Assembly (NCBI RefSeq): GCF_030269305.1
Contig: NZ_BSTC01000002.1
Coordinates: forward strand, 372,001-436,000
From: Kineosporia sp. NBRC 101731
Lineage (GTDB): Bacteria > Actinomycetota > Actinomycetes > Actinomycetales > Kineosporiaceae
Length of the DNA stretch: 64,000 nucleotides
Reading direction: 5' to 3'
Positions 26,962 to 36,274 of this stretch are shown piece by piece; positions within the stretch are counted from its first letter, which is position 1, and each line of letters opens with the position of its first letter. The position numbers were made by a program, and so were the translations under genes. The notes beneath the pieces were generated by a model. That model was given only the letters and a program-made list of their open reading frames with translations. It was not told the origin of the DNA and did no database searches.

Positions 26962-28628
26962 CCGGGGTCCCTTTCCGCATAGCGCTGCTGCGCGAAGGTG
27001 TAGACCGCGTCGAAGGCCCGGCCGTTCCCGGCCCAGGTGCGCTCCCGGCGCACCCAGTCGGCCGCCTCCGCAGCACGTTTCGCCATCTCCTCGGGATGGT
27101 CGGTCAGCCAGGCCACCGCCCCGGCCAGCGAGCCCGCGTCACCGGCCGCGAAAATGCTGGCGCGCTCCAGGTTCTCCCCGGCGATCTCGACCAGCGCGGG
27201 CAGGTCGCTCACCAGCAGCGGCACCTCCATCGCCATCGCCTCGAAGGGCTTCATCGGCGAGACCATCCGGCCCGCGCGCTCCGGCACCCGGGGCACCACG
27301 AACAGGTCGACCTGGGCATACCAGTCGGGCACCTCGTCGAAGGGCACCGGCCCGGCGAACACCGCGGCCTCGCCGAGACCGAGCTCGGCGGCCCGGGCCT
27401 CCAGCTCGGCCCGGCGGCGCCCCTCCCCCACGAGCAGCACACTGATCGGCAGCCCCTGCCTGCGCAGGAGGGCGGCAGCGGCCAGCAGCACCTCCTGCCC
27501 CTCGCGGAAGTGGTCGAGGTTGCTGATGTAGCCGAGCACGAAGGTGCCGTCCAGGCCGAGTTCCGTACGCCGGGCGGCAGAACGGGTGCGCGGCTGGAAA
27601 CGGTCCAGGTCGACGGCGTTGGGGATGACGAAGACCTTGTCCTCGGGCACCCCGTGGCCGTGCACGATCTCCTCGCGCATCGGCCCGCTCAGGGTGACCA
27701 CGGCATCGGCCGCGCGCATGGCCCGGGTCTCGGCGGCGAACCGCCGCCGGTAGTACTCGGCGTGCTCGGCGTACCGCTCGTCGGCGGTCCAGGTGGTCTC
27801 GAAGAACGAGCGCACCTCGTAGATCCACGGCAGCCCGGCCCACGCCGACAGCGCCTCGCCGACCACGCCCAGGTCGTAGCCCCGGTGGCCCGAGCCGGCG
27901 TGCAGCACCTGCGGCCGCACCCGCGCCACCTGCCGGGCGAACGTGGTGGTGGTCAGCTGGACGTACTCCTCCCAGGTCACCGCCGAGAGCTGCCCGGCGC
28001 CGGGCATCACGTGGTGGTAGTCGATCGCGTCGACCGTGGAGATCGGGCCGACCCGGACCTCGCCGTCGGCGGCCGGGGGGAATCCGGGCAGGGTCACCGC
28101 CACCGGGTCGCGCCCGGCCCCCCGCACCGCCAGGAGCGTCTCGTGGGTGCGGGTGCAGTAACCGTTGTTGCGGTGCGGCATCGACTCCTTGGCCAGGTAC
28201 AGCACCCGGCCGGGAACCGGTTCGGCGAGCCGCCCCGGTCGATCGGCCGGGCGGGGCCCGGGCACGCTCGGCCGCCAGCCCGCGTCGGTCTCCACCAGCC
28301 GGCCCTGCACCGAACGCTGCAACCGCACGTTCTTCCCGCTGGGCGCGGCCATCGCCAGCCGGGAGGCCTCGGCCACCGCGTCGGACAACTGCCCGGTGCG
28401 GGCGAGCACCTGGGTGCGCAACCGGGCCACCCGCATGTCGGCGGGACTGCGCCGGGCCGCGTCGTGCAGCAGCCGCAGGGCATCGTCGTGACGCTTGTCC
28501 CGGTCCCGGCGCACGGCGGCGCCGATCTCGGCGTAGGTGATCGCGGTGCGCGCGGCCCGGCGGCCGCGGCGGGGTAGCGCTGTCACCTGGCGTCTGAGCT
28601 TCCGCCGCCAGCGGGCGAACGCTCCCAT
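26955..28628 (-). CDS. Glycosyltransferase family 4 protein with helical N-terminal extension
   Basis: A 557-residue protein. Residues 1-100 are basic and helical, resembling TPR-like helices (DDALRLLHDAARRSPADMRV). The GT4 domain runs from about 150. VIPNAVDLDRFQ is the classical mid-protein motif, and LGYISNLDHFREGQEVLLAAA plus VVPRVPERAGRMVSPMKPFEAMA contain the EX7E-like donor site. The ATG at 28628 is favoured by GAGGAGAGG just upstream on the minus strand. It is the first gene of an operon with the next glycosyltransferase, wecB and the methyltransferase. Confidence 0.87.
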   Translation of the reverse strand: MGAFARWRRKLRRQVTALPRRGRRAARTAITYAEIGAAVRRDRDKRHDDALRLLHDAARRSPADMRVARLRTQVLARTGQLSDAVAEASRLAMAAPSGKNVRLQRSVQGRLVETDAGWRPSVPGPRPADRPGRLAEPVPGRVLYLAKESMPHRNNGYCTRTHETLLAVRGAGRDPVAVTLPGFPPAADGEVRVGPISTVDAIDYHHVMPGAGQLSAVTWEEYVQLTTTTFARQVARVRPQVLHAGSGHRGYDLGVVGEALSAWAGLPWIYEVRSFFETTWTADERYAEHAEYYRRRFAAETRAMRAADAVVTLSGPMREEIVHGHGVPEDKVFVIPNAVDLDRFQPRTRSAARRTELGLDGTFVLGYISNLDHFREGQEVLLAAAALLRRQGLPISVLLVGEGRRRAELEARAAELGLGEAAVFAGPVPFDEVPDWYAQVDLFVVPRVPERAGRMVSPMKPFEAMAMEVPLLVSDLPALVEIAGENLERASIFAAGDAGSLAGAVAWLTDHPEEMAKRAAEAADWVRRERTWAGNGRAFDAVYTFAQQRYAERDPGC

Positions 28629-28809
28629 GCGGAACCTCTCCTCGAATCCGAACCGACAGCTGCACCAAGATCCCGGCGGGCGGGTCCGGCACGCATCGTC
28701 ACAGGATGTACCGGATCTGCGACGGCCAAGTCTGCCGTATGTTGGGCCCCACCACGGCGAACGAGGGCCTCCCCCTCCGAACAGCCGAGGTGGCAGCACA
28801 CTGATGTGT

Positions 28810-28847
28810 CAGATGAGACGCAGATGAAAATCTCCAGATGCAGATGA
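28810..28847 (+). repeat. Cluster of four CAGATG direct repeats
   Basis: CAGATGA occurs at 28810, 28821 and 28841, and CAGATG at 28835, all on the same strand. The cluster lies 18 bp before a glycosyltransferase start, in the divergent promoter region. It has the look of operator half-sites, with the first two one helical turn apart. Confidence 0.6.
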
Positions 28848-28865
28848 GGACGGCGACCTCACTCC

Positions 28866-30374
28866 ATGCGCACCGGACCGCCCACCGTGGTGCTGGCCAC
28901 CACCAACGGCAAGGGAATGGGACACCTCTCCCGCCAGCTCGCTCTGGCACTCGCCTCTCTGGGCGGGATGGACCCGGTGATCTTCTCGCTGTCGTCCGCC
29001 GTCACCGTGGTGAACCAGTACGGCATGCGCGCCGAATGGGCACCCGGCTCGCAGCGCAAACAGGTGCCGCGCCGCCACTGGGACGCCTACCTGGCCGAGC
29101 GCATCACCGCCCTGATCACCGAGACCAACGCCAGCGCCTTCGTCTTCGACGGGGTGTACCCCTACGACGGGGTGCTGCGGGCGCTGCGCCGGATGCCCGA
29201 CGTGCCGTTCATCTGGAGCCGCCGGGCGATGTGGCAGAAGGGCGTCGGGGCCCGTGCTCTGAGGTACCGCCGCCTGTTCGCCGCCGTGCTGGAACCGGGC
29301 GACCTGGCCTCCGCCGGTGACGTCGGCCGCACGGTCTACCTGGAGGACGCCCGCCGGGTCGGCCCGATCACGCTGGTCGGGCAGGTGCCGCAGCTGAGCC
29401 GCGAACAGGCGATCGAGCAGCTCGAGCTCGACCCCGACCGGCCCCGCCTGCTGCTCACCCTGGGCAGCAGCAAGCGCAGTGACCTGTACTCCGCCTACCA
29501 GCGCACGGTCGAGCAGTTCACCGCCGCCGGCTGGCAGGTCGTGGTGACCTCCTCCCCGTTGCGCGGCCGCGCCGCCTCCGCCGCCGGACCGAAGCAGATC
29601 TCGGTCTTCCCGCTGGTCAAATATCTGAAGGCGTTCGACGCCGCGGTCTCGGCGAGCGGTTACAACGCCGTGCACGAACTGCTCTACTCGGCCGTGCCCA
29701 CGCTGCTGGTGCCGAACGCCGACGCGGTGACCGACGACCAGCGCACCCGCGCACGCATCGTCGGCAACAGCGGGCTGGCCCTGGCCGCCGACCCCGACCG
29801 CCCGCGCGAGTTCGACGCCGTCCTGGCCCGTCTGCTCGACGCCCGGGTCCGCGACCGGCTCAGCGCGTCCTGTCGCGATCTCGACCCGCCCACCGGCGCC
29901 ACCGAGGCCGCGCGCACCGTCATCGGCCTGGCCGCCGTCGGTGTGCCCAGCGGCGAGCGGATCGAGGCCGCCTCACTGCACGCCCAGCGGTTCGCCCGGC
30001 GCACCATCGGCCGGGTACTGCCGCCCGCCATCGCCAACCAGCTGGGCCGCCCGCCCCGCCTGGCCCGGCCGGGCGACCTGCGCGGCCCGCTCTCGGTCCG
30101 CCCGGTGCTGGCGCCCGGCCTGCAGGGCGTCCCGCACATCACCCGCGACCAGCTGCTGGTCACCGACGCCCTGACACCCGGGCTGTTCGACGGGCGCTTC
30201 GTCGAGCATCTGATCCCGGGCGCCGGCGACGACTACGTGCGCGCCCGGGCGGAAATCGCCGGGCGCTACTACCGACTCGGGGCACCCTCGTCCGTGGAGA
30301 CTGAGTCCGGCGAGGCAATCCGGACAAAGAGTGACGAACGAGACTGGTCCACCCTCGGCTGGCCTGCTGGTTAG
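28866..30374 (+). CDS. Glycosyltransferase, GT28/MurG-like
   Basis: A 502-residue GT-B protein. The N-terminal TTNGKGMGHLSRQLALA loop is the glycine-rich acceptor-side motif of the MurG/GT28 superfamily. The C-terminal half has LLLTLGSSKRSD, then VSASGYNAVHELLYSAVPTLLVP, equivalent to the GGxxT/E donor-binding region of MurG. Residues 370-500 are a further domain of unknown role. It is divergent from the GT4 operon; a cluster of CAGATG repeats lies just upstream. The start has no strong Shine-Dalgarno sequence. Confidence 0.8.
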   Translation: MRTGPPTVVLATTNGKGMGHLSRQLALALASLGGMDPVIFSLSSAVTVVNQYGMRAEWAPGSQRKQVPRRHWDAYLAERITALITETNASAFVFDGVYPYDGVLRALRRMPDVPFIWSRRAMWQKGVGARALRYRRLFAAVLEPGDLASAGDVGRTVYLEDARRVGPITLVGQVPQLSREQAIEQLELDPDRPRLLLTLGSSKRSDLYSAYQRTVEQFTAAGWQVVVTSSPLRGRAASAAGPKQISVFPLVKYLKAFDAAVSASGYNAVHELLYSAVPTLLVPNADAVTDDQRTRARIVGNSGLALAADPDRPREFDAVLARLLDARVRDRLSASCRDLDPPTGATEAARTVIGLAAVGVPSGERIEAASLHAQRFARRTIGRVLPPAIANQLGRPPRLARPGDLRGPLSVRPVLAPGLQGVPHITRDQLLVTDALTPGLFDGRFVEHLIPGAGDDYVRARAEIAGRYYRLGAPSSVETESGEAIRTKSDERDWSTLGWPAG

Positions 30375-30379
30375 GCCGC

Positions 30380-30406
30380 CATTGATGACTCTGCGCCCCA
30401 TCAATG
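30380..30406. promoter_or_regulatory. Inverted repeat after the GT28-like gene
   Basis: CATTGATG and CATCAATG are perfect 8-bp arms around an 11-nt spacer, 5 bp after the stop of the upstream gene and 120 bp before the next start. No T-run follows, so an operator is as likely as a weak terminator. Confidence 0.35.
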
Positions 30407-30526
30407 CGCACAGCGTGTCACAATTCAACCCGGGCGCCATGGACTGAACGACGGTCGAGGTCTCACGTAGACCCCCTCCGGCGTCCTTCAACCACACCGA
30501 TCGGTGCGCGGAAGGATTCGCTGGAG

Positions 30527-31897
30527 ATGTCGCAGCATGTGCCGGTCCGATCCGCAGGGTTCGACCTCGTGGTCGTCGGACTGGGCTACGTCGGCCTGCC
30601 TCTGGCCCAGGAGGCCTGCCGCAGTGGCCTGCAGGTGGCCGGGCTCGACCTCGACATCACCGTGGTCGACGCCCTGAACGCCGGGCACTCCCACGTCGAC
30701 GATCTGTCCGCCGCCGACCTCGCCGCCATGCGGGAGGCCGGTTTCGCCGCCCACACCGACGCATCGATCGTGGCCGACGCGCGCACCGTGGTGATCTGCG
30801 TGCCGACCCCCCTGGCGCAGGACGGTGGGCCGGACCTGAGCATGGTGCTGGCCGCCGCCGCGTCCGTCGCCGCGTTCGCGCAGCCCGACACCCTCGTCGT
30901 GCTGGAGTCGACGACCTATCCGGGCACCACCGACGAACTGCTGCGCCCGATGCTGGAGGAGGGCGGGCTGCGGGTCGGCCGCGACATCTTCCTGGCCTTC
31001 TCCCCCGAGCGCATCGATCCGGGCAACGCCCGCTGGCACTTCCGCAACACCCCGAAGGTGGTCGGCGGCCTCACCCCGGCGTGCACCGAGCGGGCGGCTG
31101 CCTTCTACCGGAAAATTGTGGACGAGGTGGTCACGGCCCGCGGGGCCCGCGAGGCGGAGATGTCCAAACTGCTGGAGAACACCTATCGCCACGTCAACAT
31201 CGCCATGGTGAACGAGATGGCCCGGTTCTGTCACGAACTCGGCATCGACCTGTGGGACGTGATCCGCTGCGCGGCCACCAAGCCGTTCGGGTTCCATGCC
31301 TTCTACCCCGGGCCCGGCGTGGGCGGGCACTGCATCCCGATCGATCCCAACTACCTCTCCTACCGGGTGCAGGCCGCGCTCGGATACCCGTTCCGGTTCG
31401 TCGAGCTGGCGCAAGAGATCAACAACGCCATGCCGACTTACGTGGTTCAGCGGGTCCAGGACAGCCTCAACGACGTCGCCAAGCCGTTGCGGGGGTCGAA
31501 GGTGCTCCTGCTCGGGGTGACCTACAAGGCCGACATCTCGGACCAGCGTGAGTCGCCCGCCCTCCCGATTGCGATCCGGTTGCGATCGGCCGGTGCCGAG
31601 GTGGTCTTCCACGACCCGTTCGTCACGTCCTGGGAACTCGGAGGTCACCGGGACGCACCTTCGGGTGACGAGGTTGGTCACGATTTCGCACCAGATGGTG
31701 AAACTATAGGTAGCGGTGCCTCGGGCGGAGCCCTCCAGCGGGTGCCGGAGCTCGCCGGAGCGCTCGCCGGGGCCGACATCGCCGTTCTGCTGCAACGCCA
31801 CTCAAGCTACGATCTCGACGAGATCGCCCGGCTCGCACCTCTGGTGCTCGACACCCGTGGCGCCATCACCGACAGCGCAACCGTGGAGCGACTTTGA
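30527..31897 (+). CDS. Nucleotide-sugar dehydrogenase (UDP-ManNAc/UDP-GlcNAc type)
   Basis: A 456-residue NAD-dependent dehydrogenase that oxidises C6 of a UDP-sugar to the uronic acid. The N-terminal Rossmann motif is VVGLGYVGLPLAQ. The catalytic cysteine is C269 in PGVGGHCIPIDPNY. The motif around it and the KLLENTYRHVNIAMVNE helix fit the WecC/WbpA subgroup better than UDP-glucose dehydrogenase. The ATG at 30527 follows GGAAGGA and starts the Rossmann domain; upstream in-frame codons add unrelated sequence. With wecB at 25 kb it could make UDP-ManNAcA. The stop overlaps the TTG of the ABC permease gene. Confidence 0.9.
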   Translation: MSQHVPVRSAGFDLVVVGLGYVGLPLAQEACRSGLQVAGLDLDITVVDALNAGHSHVDDLSAADLAAMREAGFAAHTDASIVADARTVVICVPTPLAQDGGPDLSMVLAAAASVAAFAQPDTLVVLESTTYPGTTDELLRPMLEEGGLRVGRDIFLAFSPERIDPGNARWHFRNTPKVVGGLTPACTERAAAFYRKIVDEVVTARGAREAEMSKLLENTYRHVNIAMVNEMARFCHELGIDLWDVIRCAATKPFGFHAFYPGPGVGGHCIPIDPNYLSYRVQAALGYPFRFVELAQEINNAMPTYVVQRVQDSLNDVAKPLRGSKVLLLGVTYKADISDQRESPALPIAIRLRSAGAEVVFHDPFVTSWELGGHRDAPSGDEVGHDFAPDGETIGSGASGGALQRVPELAGALAGADIAVLLQRHSSYDLDEIARLAPLVLDTRGAITDSATVERL

Positions 31898-32808
31898 CCA
31901 GCATCCTGCCGATCCGGCCCGAGACGGGCGCGTCGCAGCGGGCAGCGGCGAGAGCCGCTGAGTACGGTCTGGTCCAGCTCGGGGGCCGGCCCCCGCTGGG
32001 CAGATATATCAAGGACCTGTGGGCGCGACGGCACTTCGCCTTGGAGTTCGCGAAGTCACGCTTCCGGGCGGCGAACGAGGCCAACCGGCTCGGCATGGCC
32101 TGGGTGGTGCTCAACCCCCTGATCCAGGCCGCCGTGTACGGCCTGATCTTCGGTGTGATCCTGCCCAGCAGTACCAAGCCGCACAACTACACGGCGTTCC
32201 TGGTCTGCGGTGTCTTCACCATCGGCCTGTTCTCCGGCTGCTTCACCGACGGCGCCAAGTCGCTCGTCACCAACCGGGGTCTGGTACGCACCCTGCACTT
32301 CCCCCGCGCGGTGCTGCCGATCGCGACGCTGCTCAACAAGCTGATGGAGCTCGTCGCGACCACGGTCGTGCTGTGCGTCATCGTCATGCTGACCGGTGAG
32401 ATGCCGCAGCTGGACTGGCTGCTGCTCATCCCGGCCTACTTCTTCCTGGCCCTGTTCAGCGGCGGGGTCGCCTTCATCGCGGCCCGGCTCACGGTGCACC
32501 TGCGGGACATCAGCCAGCTGATCCCGTTCATCAACCGGCTGATCTTCTACCTGTCGGGTGTCTTCTACGTCGTCGGCAACCGGTTCGCGGACAAGGGCAT
32601 CCTCGGCAAGGTGATCGAGGCGAACCCGCTCAACGTTTACCTGAGCCTGGTGCGGTACGCGATGCTGGAAGGTATCCGGGGCACCGGTCCCAACCAGATC
32701 AACATCGACGCCACCACCTGGATCATGGCGGCCGGCTACGGCGTAGTGATGTTCGTGGCCGGTTTCATCTTCTTCTGGCAAGCCGAGGGGCTGTACGGAC
32801 GTGACTGA
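31894..32808 (+). CDS. Polysaccharide ABC transporter permease (ABC-2 type, Wzm/TagG-like)
   Basis: A 304-residue membrane protein with six hydrophobic segments and an N-terminal amphipathic stretch (LWARRHFALEFAKSRFRAANE) typical of Wzm/TagG. These permeases export undecaprenyl-linked polysaccharide or teichoic acid. The start is TTG at 31894, overlapping the previous stop (TTGA). The end overlaps the ATPase start by 8 bp. The coupling of dehydrogenase, permease, ATPase and glycosyltransferase indicates one transcription unit for synthesis and export of an acidic glycan. Confidence 0.9.
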   Translation: MTSILPIRPETGASQRAAARAAEYGLVQLGGRPPLGRYIKDLWARRHFALEFAKSRFRAANEANRLGMAWVVLNPLIQAAVYGLIFGVILPSSTKPHNYTAFLVCGVFTIGLFSGCFTDGAKSLVTNRGLVRTLHFPRAVLPIATLLNKLMELVATTVVLCVIVMLTGEMPQLDWLLLIPAYFFLALFSGGVAFIAARLTVHLRDISQLIPFINRLIFYLSGVFYVVGNRFADKGILGKVIEANPLNVYLSLVRYAMLEGIRGTGPNQINIDATTWIMAAGYGVVMFVAGFIFFWQAEGLYGRD

Positions 32809-33754
32809 GCAGACCTCTTCCCAGAACGGTTCGGTGGCCACCGACCACAGCGGGGAAGACGTGGAGACCATCAGGCAGGATGCCCCTGCGGTCGAGGAGC
32901 AGGCCGCTCCGAAACCGCCGGCCAAGAAGGCCGCTGCGAAAAAGGGTCTGGGCCCCACCGGCCTGAAGAAGATCAAGACCCGGGTGCCGGTCGGCCCGCG
33001 CGAGCGGCCGACGGTGATCGTCGACAACCTGCACGTCACCTACAAGGTCTACGCAACCGGCAAGCGCGCCTCCGGCCGCAACGCGGAGAAGAAGGGCCTG
33101 CTGGCCCGCACTCCCGGCGTGCGCCGCGCCCACGAGGTGCACGCGGTGCGGGGCATCAGCTTCACGGCCTACGAGGGCGACGCGATCGGCCTGGTCGGCA
33201 CCAACGGCTCCGGCAAGTCCACGCTCTGCCAGGCCATCGCCGGCCTGGTGCCCGCCAAGCGGGGTGCCGTCTACTCCGAGGCCAACCCCACCATGCTGGG
33301 TGTCGGCGCGGCGCTGATGAACGACCTGTCGGGTGAGCGCAACGTGATCCTCGGTGGGCTGGCCCTGGGCATGAGCCTCGACGAGGTCAAGGCCAAGTAC
33401 GACGACATCGTCGACTTCTCCGGTCTGAAGCCGGAGTTCCTCGACTACCCGATGCGTACCTACTCGCAGGGCATGGGAGCCCGGCTGCGGTTCTCCATCG
33501 CCGCCTCGGTCTCCCACCAGGTGCTGCTGATCGACGAGGCGCTCTCGGTCGGTGACCGGCTCTTCGGTCAGCGCAGCGAGGCGCGCATCCGCGAACTGCG
33601 CGAGTCCGCCGGTACCGTCTTCGTGGTGAGCCACGCCCTGCCGACGATCACCAAGACCTGTAACCGGGTGCTGTGGATCGACCAGGGCCAGCTGATCATG
33701 GACGGCGGCGTCGACGAGGTCATCGAGGCGTACACCGAGGCCGAAGGCGCGTAA
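32801..33754 (+). CDS. Polysaccharide ABC transporter ATP-binding protein (Wzt/TagH-like)
   Basis: A 317-residue ATPase. A 60-residue disordered Ala/Pro/Lys-rich N-terminus precedes the domain. Walker A is GTNGSGKST (about 133-141), the ABC signature is YSQGMGARLRFS, and Walker B is VLLIDEAL; a His switch follows in VVSHAL. There is no C-terminal Wzt carbohydrate-binding domain, so the protein is of the TagH-like short type. The GTG start overlaps the permease gene. Confidence 0.92.
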   Translation: MTEQTSSQNGSVATDHSGEDVETIRQDAPAVEEQAAPKPPAKKAAAKKGLGPTGLKKIKTRVPVGPRERPTVIVDNLHVTYKVYATGKRASGRNAEKKGLLARTPGVRRAHEVHAVRGISFTAYEGDAIGLVGTNGSGKSTLCQAIAGLVPAKRGAVYSEANPTMLGVGAALMNDLSGERNVILGGLALGMSLDEVKAKYDDIVDFSGLKPEFLDYPMRTYSQGMGARLRFSIAASVSHQVLLIDEALSVGDRLFGQRSEARIRELRESAGTVFVVSHALPTITKTCNRVLWIDQGQLIMDGGVDEVIEAYTEAEGA

Positions 33755-33772
33755 ACCCCGGATGAGGCCGTC

Positions 33773-34939
33773 GTGACTCAGGAAAGCTCCACTCCCCTGA
33801 CCACGACGGCCTCTTCCACTTTCCCGCCAGTAACAAGAGCACCCCGCGTGCTCATCGTGACCGTGGTGCACGACCCGGACGACGCCCGCATCCGCTACCG
33901 CCAGCTCACCGCACTGCTGGCCGCCGGGATCGAGGTCACCTATGCCGCACCGTTCGAGGCCACGCACCGCCGGCCCCCCGACGGGGTGACGGCGCTCGAA
34001 CTCCCCCGGGCCGCGGGACGGCAGCGCTTCACCGCGATAGCCGCCGCCCGCCGGCTCCTGCACCGCATCGGCCCCGAGCACGACCTGGTGCTGCTGCACG
34101 ATCCCGAGCTCCTGCTCGCCGTTCCGGGCCTCGACCGGCACCGCCCACCGCTGGTGGTGTGGGACGTGCACGAAGACACCGCAGCAGCCCTGCGGATGAA
34201 GTCGTGGCTGCCCCGTCCGGCGCGCCCGGTGGCGGGTCTGGCCGTGCGGGCCGCTGAGCGCTGGGCCGAGAGCCGCTGTCGGCTGCTGCTGGCCGAGGAG
34301 GGCTACCGCGCCCGGTTCCGACGGGAACACCCGGTGGTGCCGAACAGTGTTCCGGTGCCGGACCGCCGGCCTCCGCCGCCGGGTGACGATCGTGTGGTCT
34401 ACCTGGGCCGGATCACCCGGGCCCGGGGAGCGCTGGAGATGATTGAGCTGGGCCGTCGTCTGGCCCCGCAGATGCGGCTGGAGCTGATCGGCCCGGCCGA
34501 CGGTGACGTGGCCGGACCGATCGCCCACGCCCACGCCGAGGGCTGGATCGTGCACCACGGTTTCGTGCCGAACCGACGGGCCCTCGGGTTGCTGCCCGGA
34601 GCGCTGGCCGGGCTGGCGCTGCTGCACGACGAGCCGAACTACGCGGTGTCGCGGCCGACCAAGGTGATGGAGTACATGGCCTGCGGCGTGCCGGTGGTGA
34701 CCACCCCGAACGCGGCCGCGGCCGAGCTGGTGGGCCGCTACCGCAGTGGCACGGTGGTGCCGTTCGGCGACATCGACGCGGCCGAGACGATGATCCGGAC
34801 CCTGCACGTCGACGGGGAGCGCCGTGAGCGCCTGGGCTCGGCCGGATGGAACGCGGCACGGGCCGATCTGGACTGGCGTGCCGACGGCCGGCAGTTCGCG
34901 GAGCTGATCCGGAGCTGGAGCCTCAAACCCCAGAAGTGA
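33773..34939 (+). CDS. Glycosyltransferase family 4-like protein
   Basis: A 388-residue GT-B protein. VLIVTVVHDPDDARIRYR opens the acceptor half; VYLGRITRARGALEMIELG and RPTKVMEYMACGVPVVTTP form the donor half with the E-x7-E-like region. The GTG start is 18 bp after the ABC ATPase and preceded by GAGG at 6 nt, so it belongs to the export operon. A strong hairpin terminator begins at its stop codon. Confidence 0.85.
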   Translation: MTQESSTPLTTTASSTFPPVTRAPRVLIVTVVHDPDDARIRYRQLTALLAAGIEVTYAAPFEATHRRPPDGVTALELPRAAGRQRFTAIAAARRLLHRIGPEHDLVLLHDPELLLAVPGLDRHRPPLVVWDVHEDTAAALRMKSWLPRPARPVAGLAVRAAERWAESRCRLLLAEEGYRARFRREHPVVPNSVPVPDRRPPPPGDDRVVYLGRITRARGALEMIELGRRLAPQMRLELIGPADGDVAGPIAHAHAEGWIVHHGFVPNRRALGLLPGALAGLALLHDEPNYAVSRPTKVMEYMACGVPVVTTPNAAAAELVGRYRSGTVVPFGDIDAAETMIRTLHVDGERRERLGSAGWNAARADLDWRADGRQFAELIRSWSLKPQK

Positions 34940-34979
34940 AGACGCCCGCCCGCACTTTGGCGTGCGAGCGGGCGTCTTC
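34938..34979. terminator. Bidirectional hairpin terminator
   Basis: GAAGACGCCCGC pairs with GCGGGCGTCTTC around a smaller inner stem. It lies between two convergent genes, with TTCC on one side and the glycosyltransferase stop on the other. Confidence 0.8.
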
Positions 34980-34992
34980 CATTAGAAGATGA

Positions 34993-36069
34993 TCAGGGTG
35001 CAGACGCGTCGGGCATCGTGAGCCCGCCGATCTGGCTGGGCAGCTCGGCCAATTTGCGCGGGCTGAGGATGAAGCCCGCACCCCAGCTGAGGTGCATGGC
35101 GGCGGTGACCACCGGCAGGCGCACCCAGGCCCCGGCCGGCAGACCCCGGCCCTCGAAGGCCGAGCCGGCGCAGATCGCGACCATGTAACCGGCGGGCAGG
35201 ATCGCGGCGGGCTTGATACCGGCGGCGGCCAGCCCGAGCCCACCCACCACACCGGCCAGCGCCAGCGGCGGGGCCAGGTAGCGGAAGTTGACGGTGCCCT
35301 CGTGGCGGCGCATGACCACGCGACGCCAGCGCCCGTAGAAGAAGTACTGTCGGCTGAGCGCCTTGACCGTGGGCCGGGGACGATAGGAGACACGGAGTTT
35401 CGGCTGGAACCAGACCCGGCCGCCGGTGCGGCGGATGCGCAGGTTCATCTCCCAGTCCTGCGCGCGCAGGAAGGTCTCGTCGTAACCGCCGACGCGCTCC
35501 AGGGCCGAGCGGCGGAACACCCCGAGGTAGACCGTGTCGGCCTCGCCGGCCGTGCCGCCGGTGTGGAACGAGGCGTTGCCGACACCCAGCTTGCTGGTCA
35601 TGGCCCGGGCCACGGCCTGCTCGAACGGGGTCTCCCCCTCGGCGGCCATCACCCCGCCCACGTTGTCAGCGCCGGTCTCGCGCATCGTCTCGACGGCGAT
35701 GCGGACGTAGTCGCGCGGAAGCATCGCGTGCCCGTCGATCCGGACCACGACCGGGTGCTTGGTCTCCGCGATCGCCGCGTTCAGCCCGGCCGGGGTGCTG
35801 CCGTGCGGATCGGGGTTACGCACCAGCGTGATCCGGGAGTCAGAGGCGGCCAGCTTGGCCGCGATCTGATCGGTGTGATCCTTCGAGGGCCCGAGCGCGA
35901 TCACCATCTGCAGCTGACCGAGGTGATCCTGGTCGAGCGCATGGTGCACGGCCTGCTCGAGATGCCGCTGCTCGTTGAGCACGCAGAGCACGATGCTGAC
36001 CGGGGCGTCAGCGGGCAGCTGATCGTTGGCTGAGTGGGCGCCGAGCGCCTCAGGCAGGTGGCCGTCCAT
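34993..36069 (-). CDS. Glycosyltransferase family 2 (ExoA-like)
   Basis: A 358-residue protein. The GT2 domain (about 23-260) has VSIVLCVLNEQRHLE, GPSKDHTDQ, VRIDGHAMLPRDY (DxD-like DGH) and RAQDWEMNLRIRRTGG. Two or three hydrophobic segments follow (about 275-340). The layout resembles ExoA of succinoglycan synthesis. A TAGGCT box 9 nt before the ATG suggests a very short 5' untranslated region. It converges with the export operon. Confidence 0.87.
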   Translation of the reverse strand: MDGHLPEALGAHSANDQLPADAPVSIVLCVLNEQRHLEQAVHHALDQDHLGQLQMVIALGPSKDHTDQIAAKLAASDSRITLVRNPDPHGSTPAGLNAAIAETKHPVVVRIDGHAMLPRDYVRIAVETMRETGADNVGGVMAAEGETPFEQAVARAMTSKLGVGNASFHTGGTAGEADTVYLGVFRRSALERVGGYDETFLRAQDWEMNLRIRRTGGRVWFQPKLRVSYRPRPTVKALSRQYFFYGRWRRVVMRRHEGTVNFRYLAPPLALAGVVGGLGLAAAGIKPAAILPAGYMVAICAGSAFEGRGLPAGAWVRLPVVTAAMHLSWGAGFILSPRKLAELPSQIGGLTMPDASAP

Positions 36070-36274
36070 GTCCGTGCCAGCCTATCTGGGGTGAAGGAGT
36101 GCTTCGCGCGGTGATTGCCGTGCCGTCTCGACCGAATTCGCCTCAGACGCCCCTGATCAGGCATGTCCGAAGCCGGGCGGCCAAGAATCTCACAGCAAAT
36201 TTATTCGCGTAAGGGTGAGTGCGACGGCGGTGTTCGTCGTCCATCATCAGATTTTCCTTTTCCCGGAACCGAAC

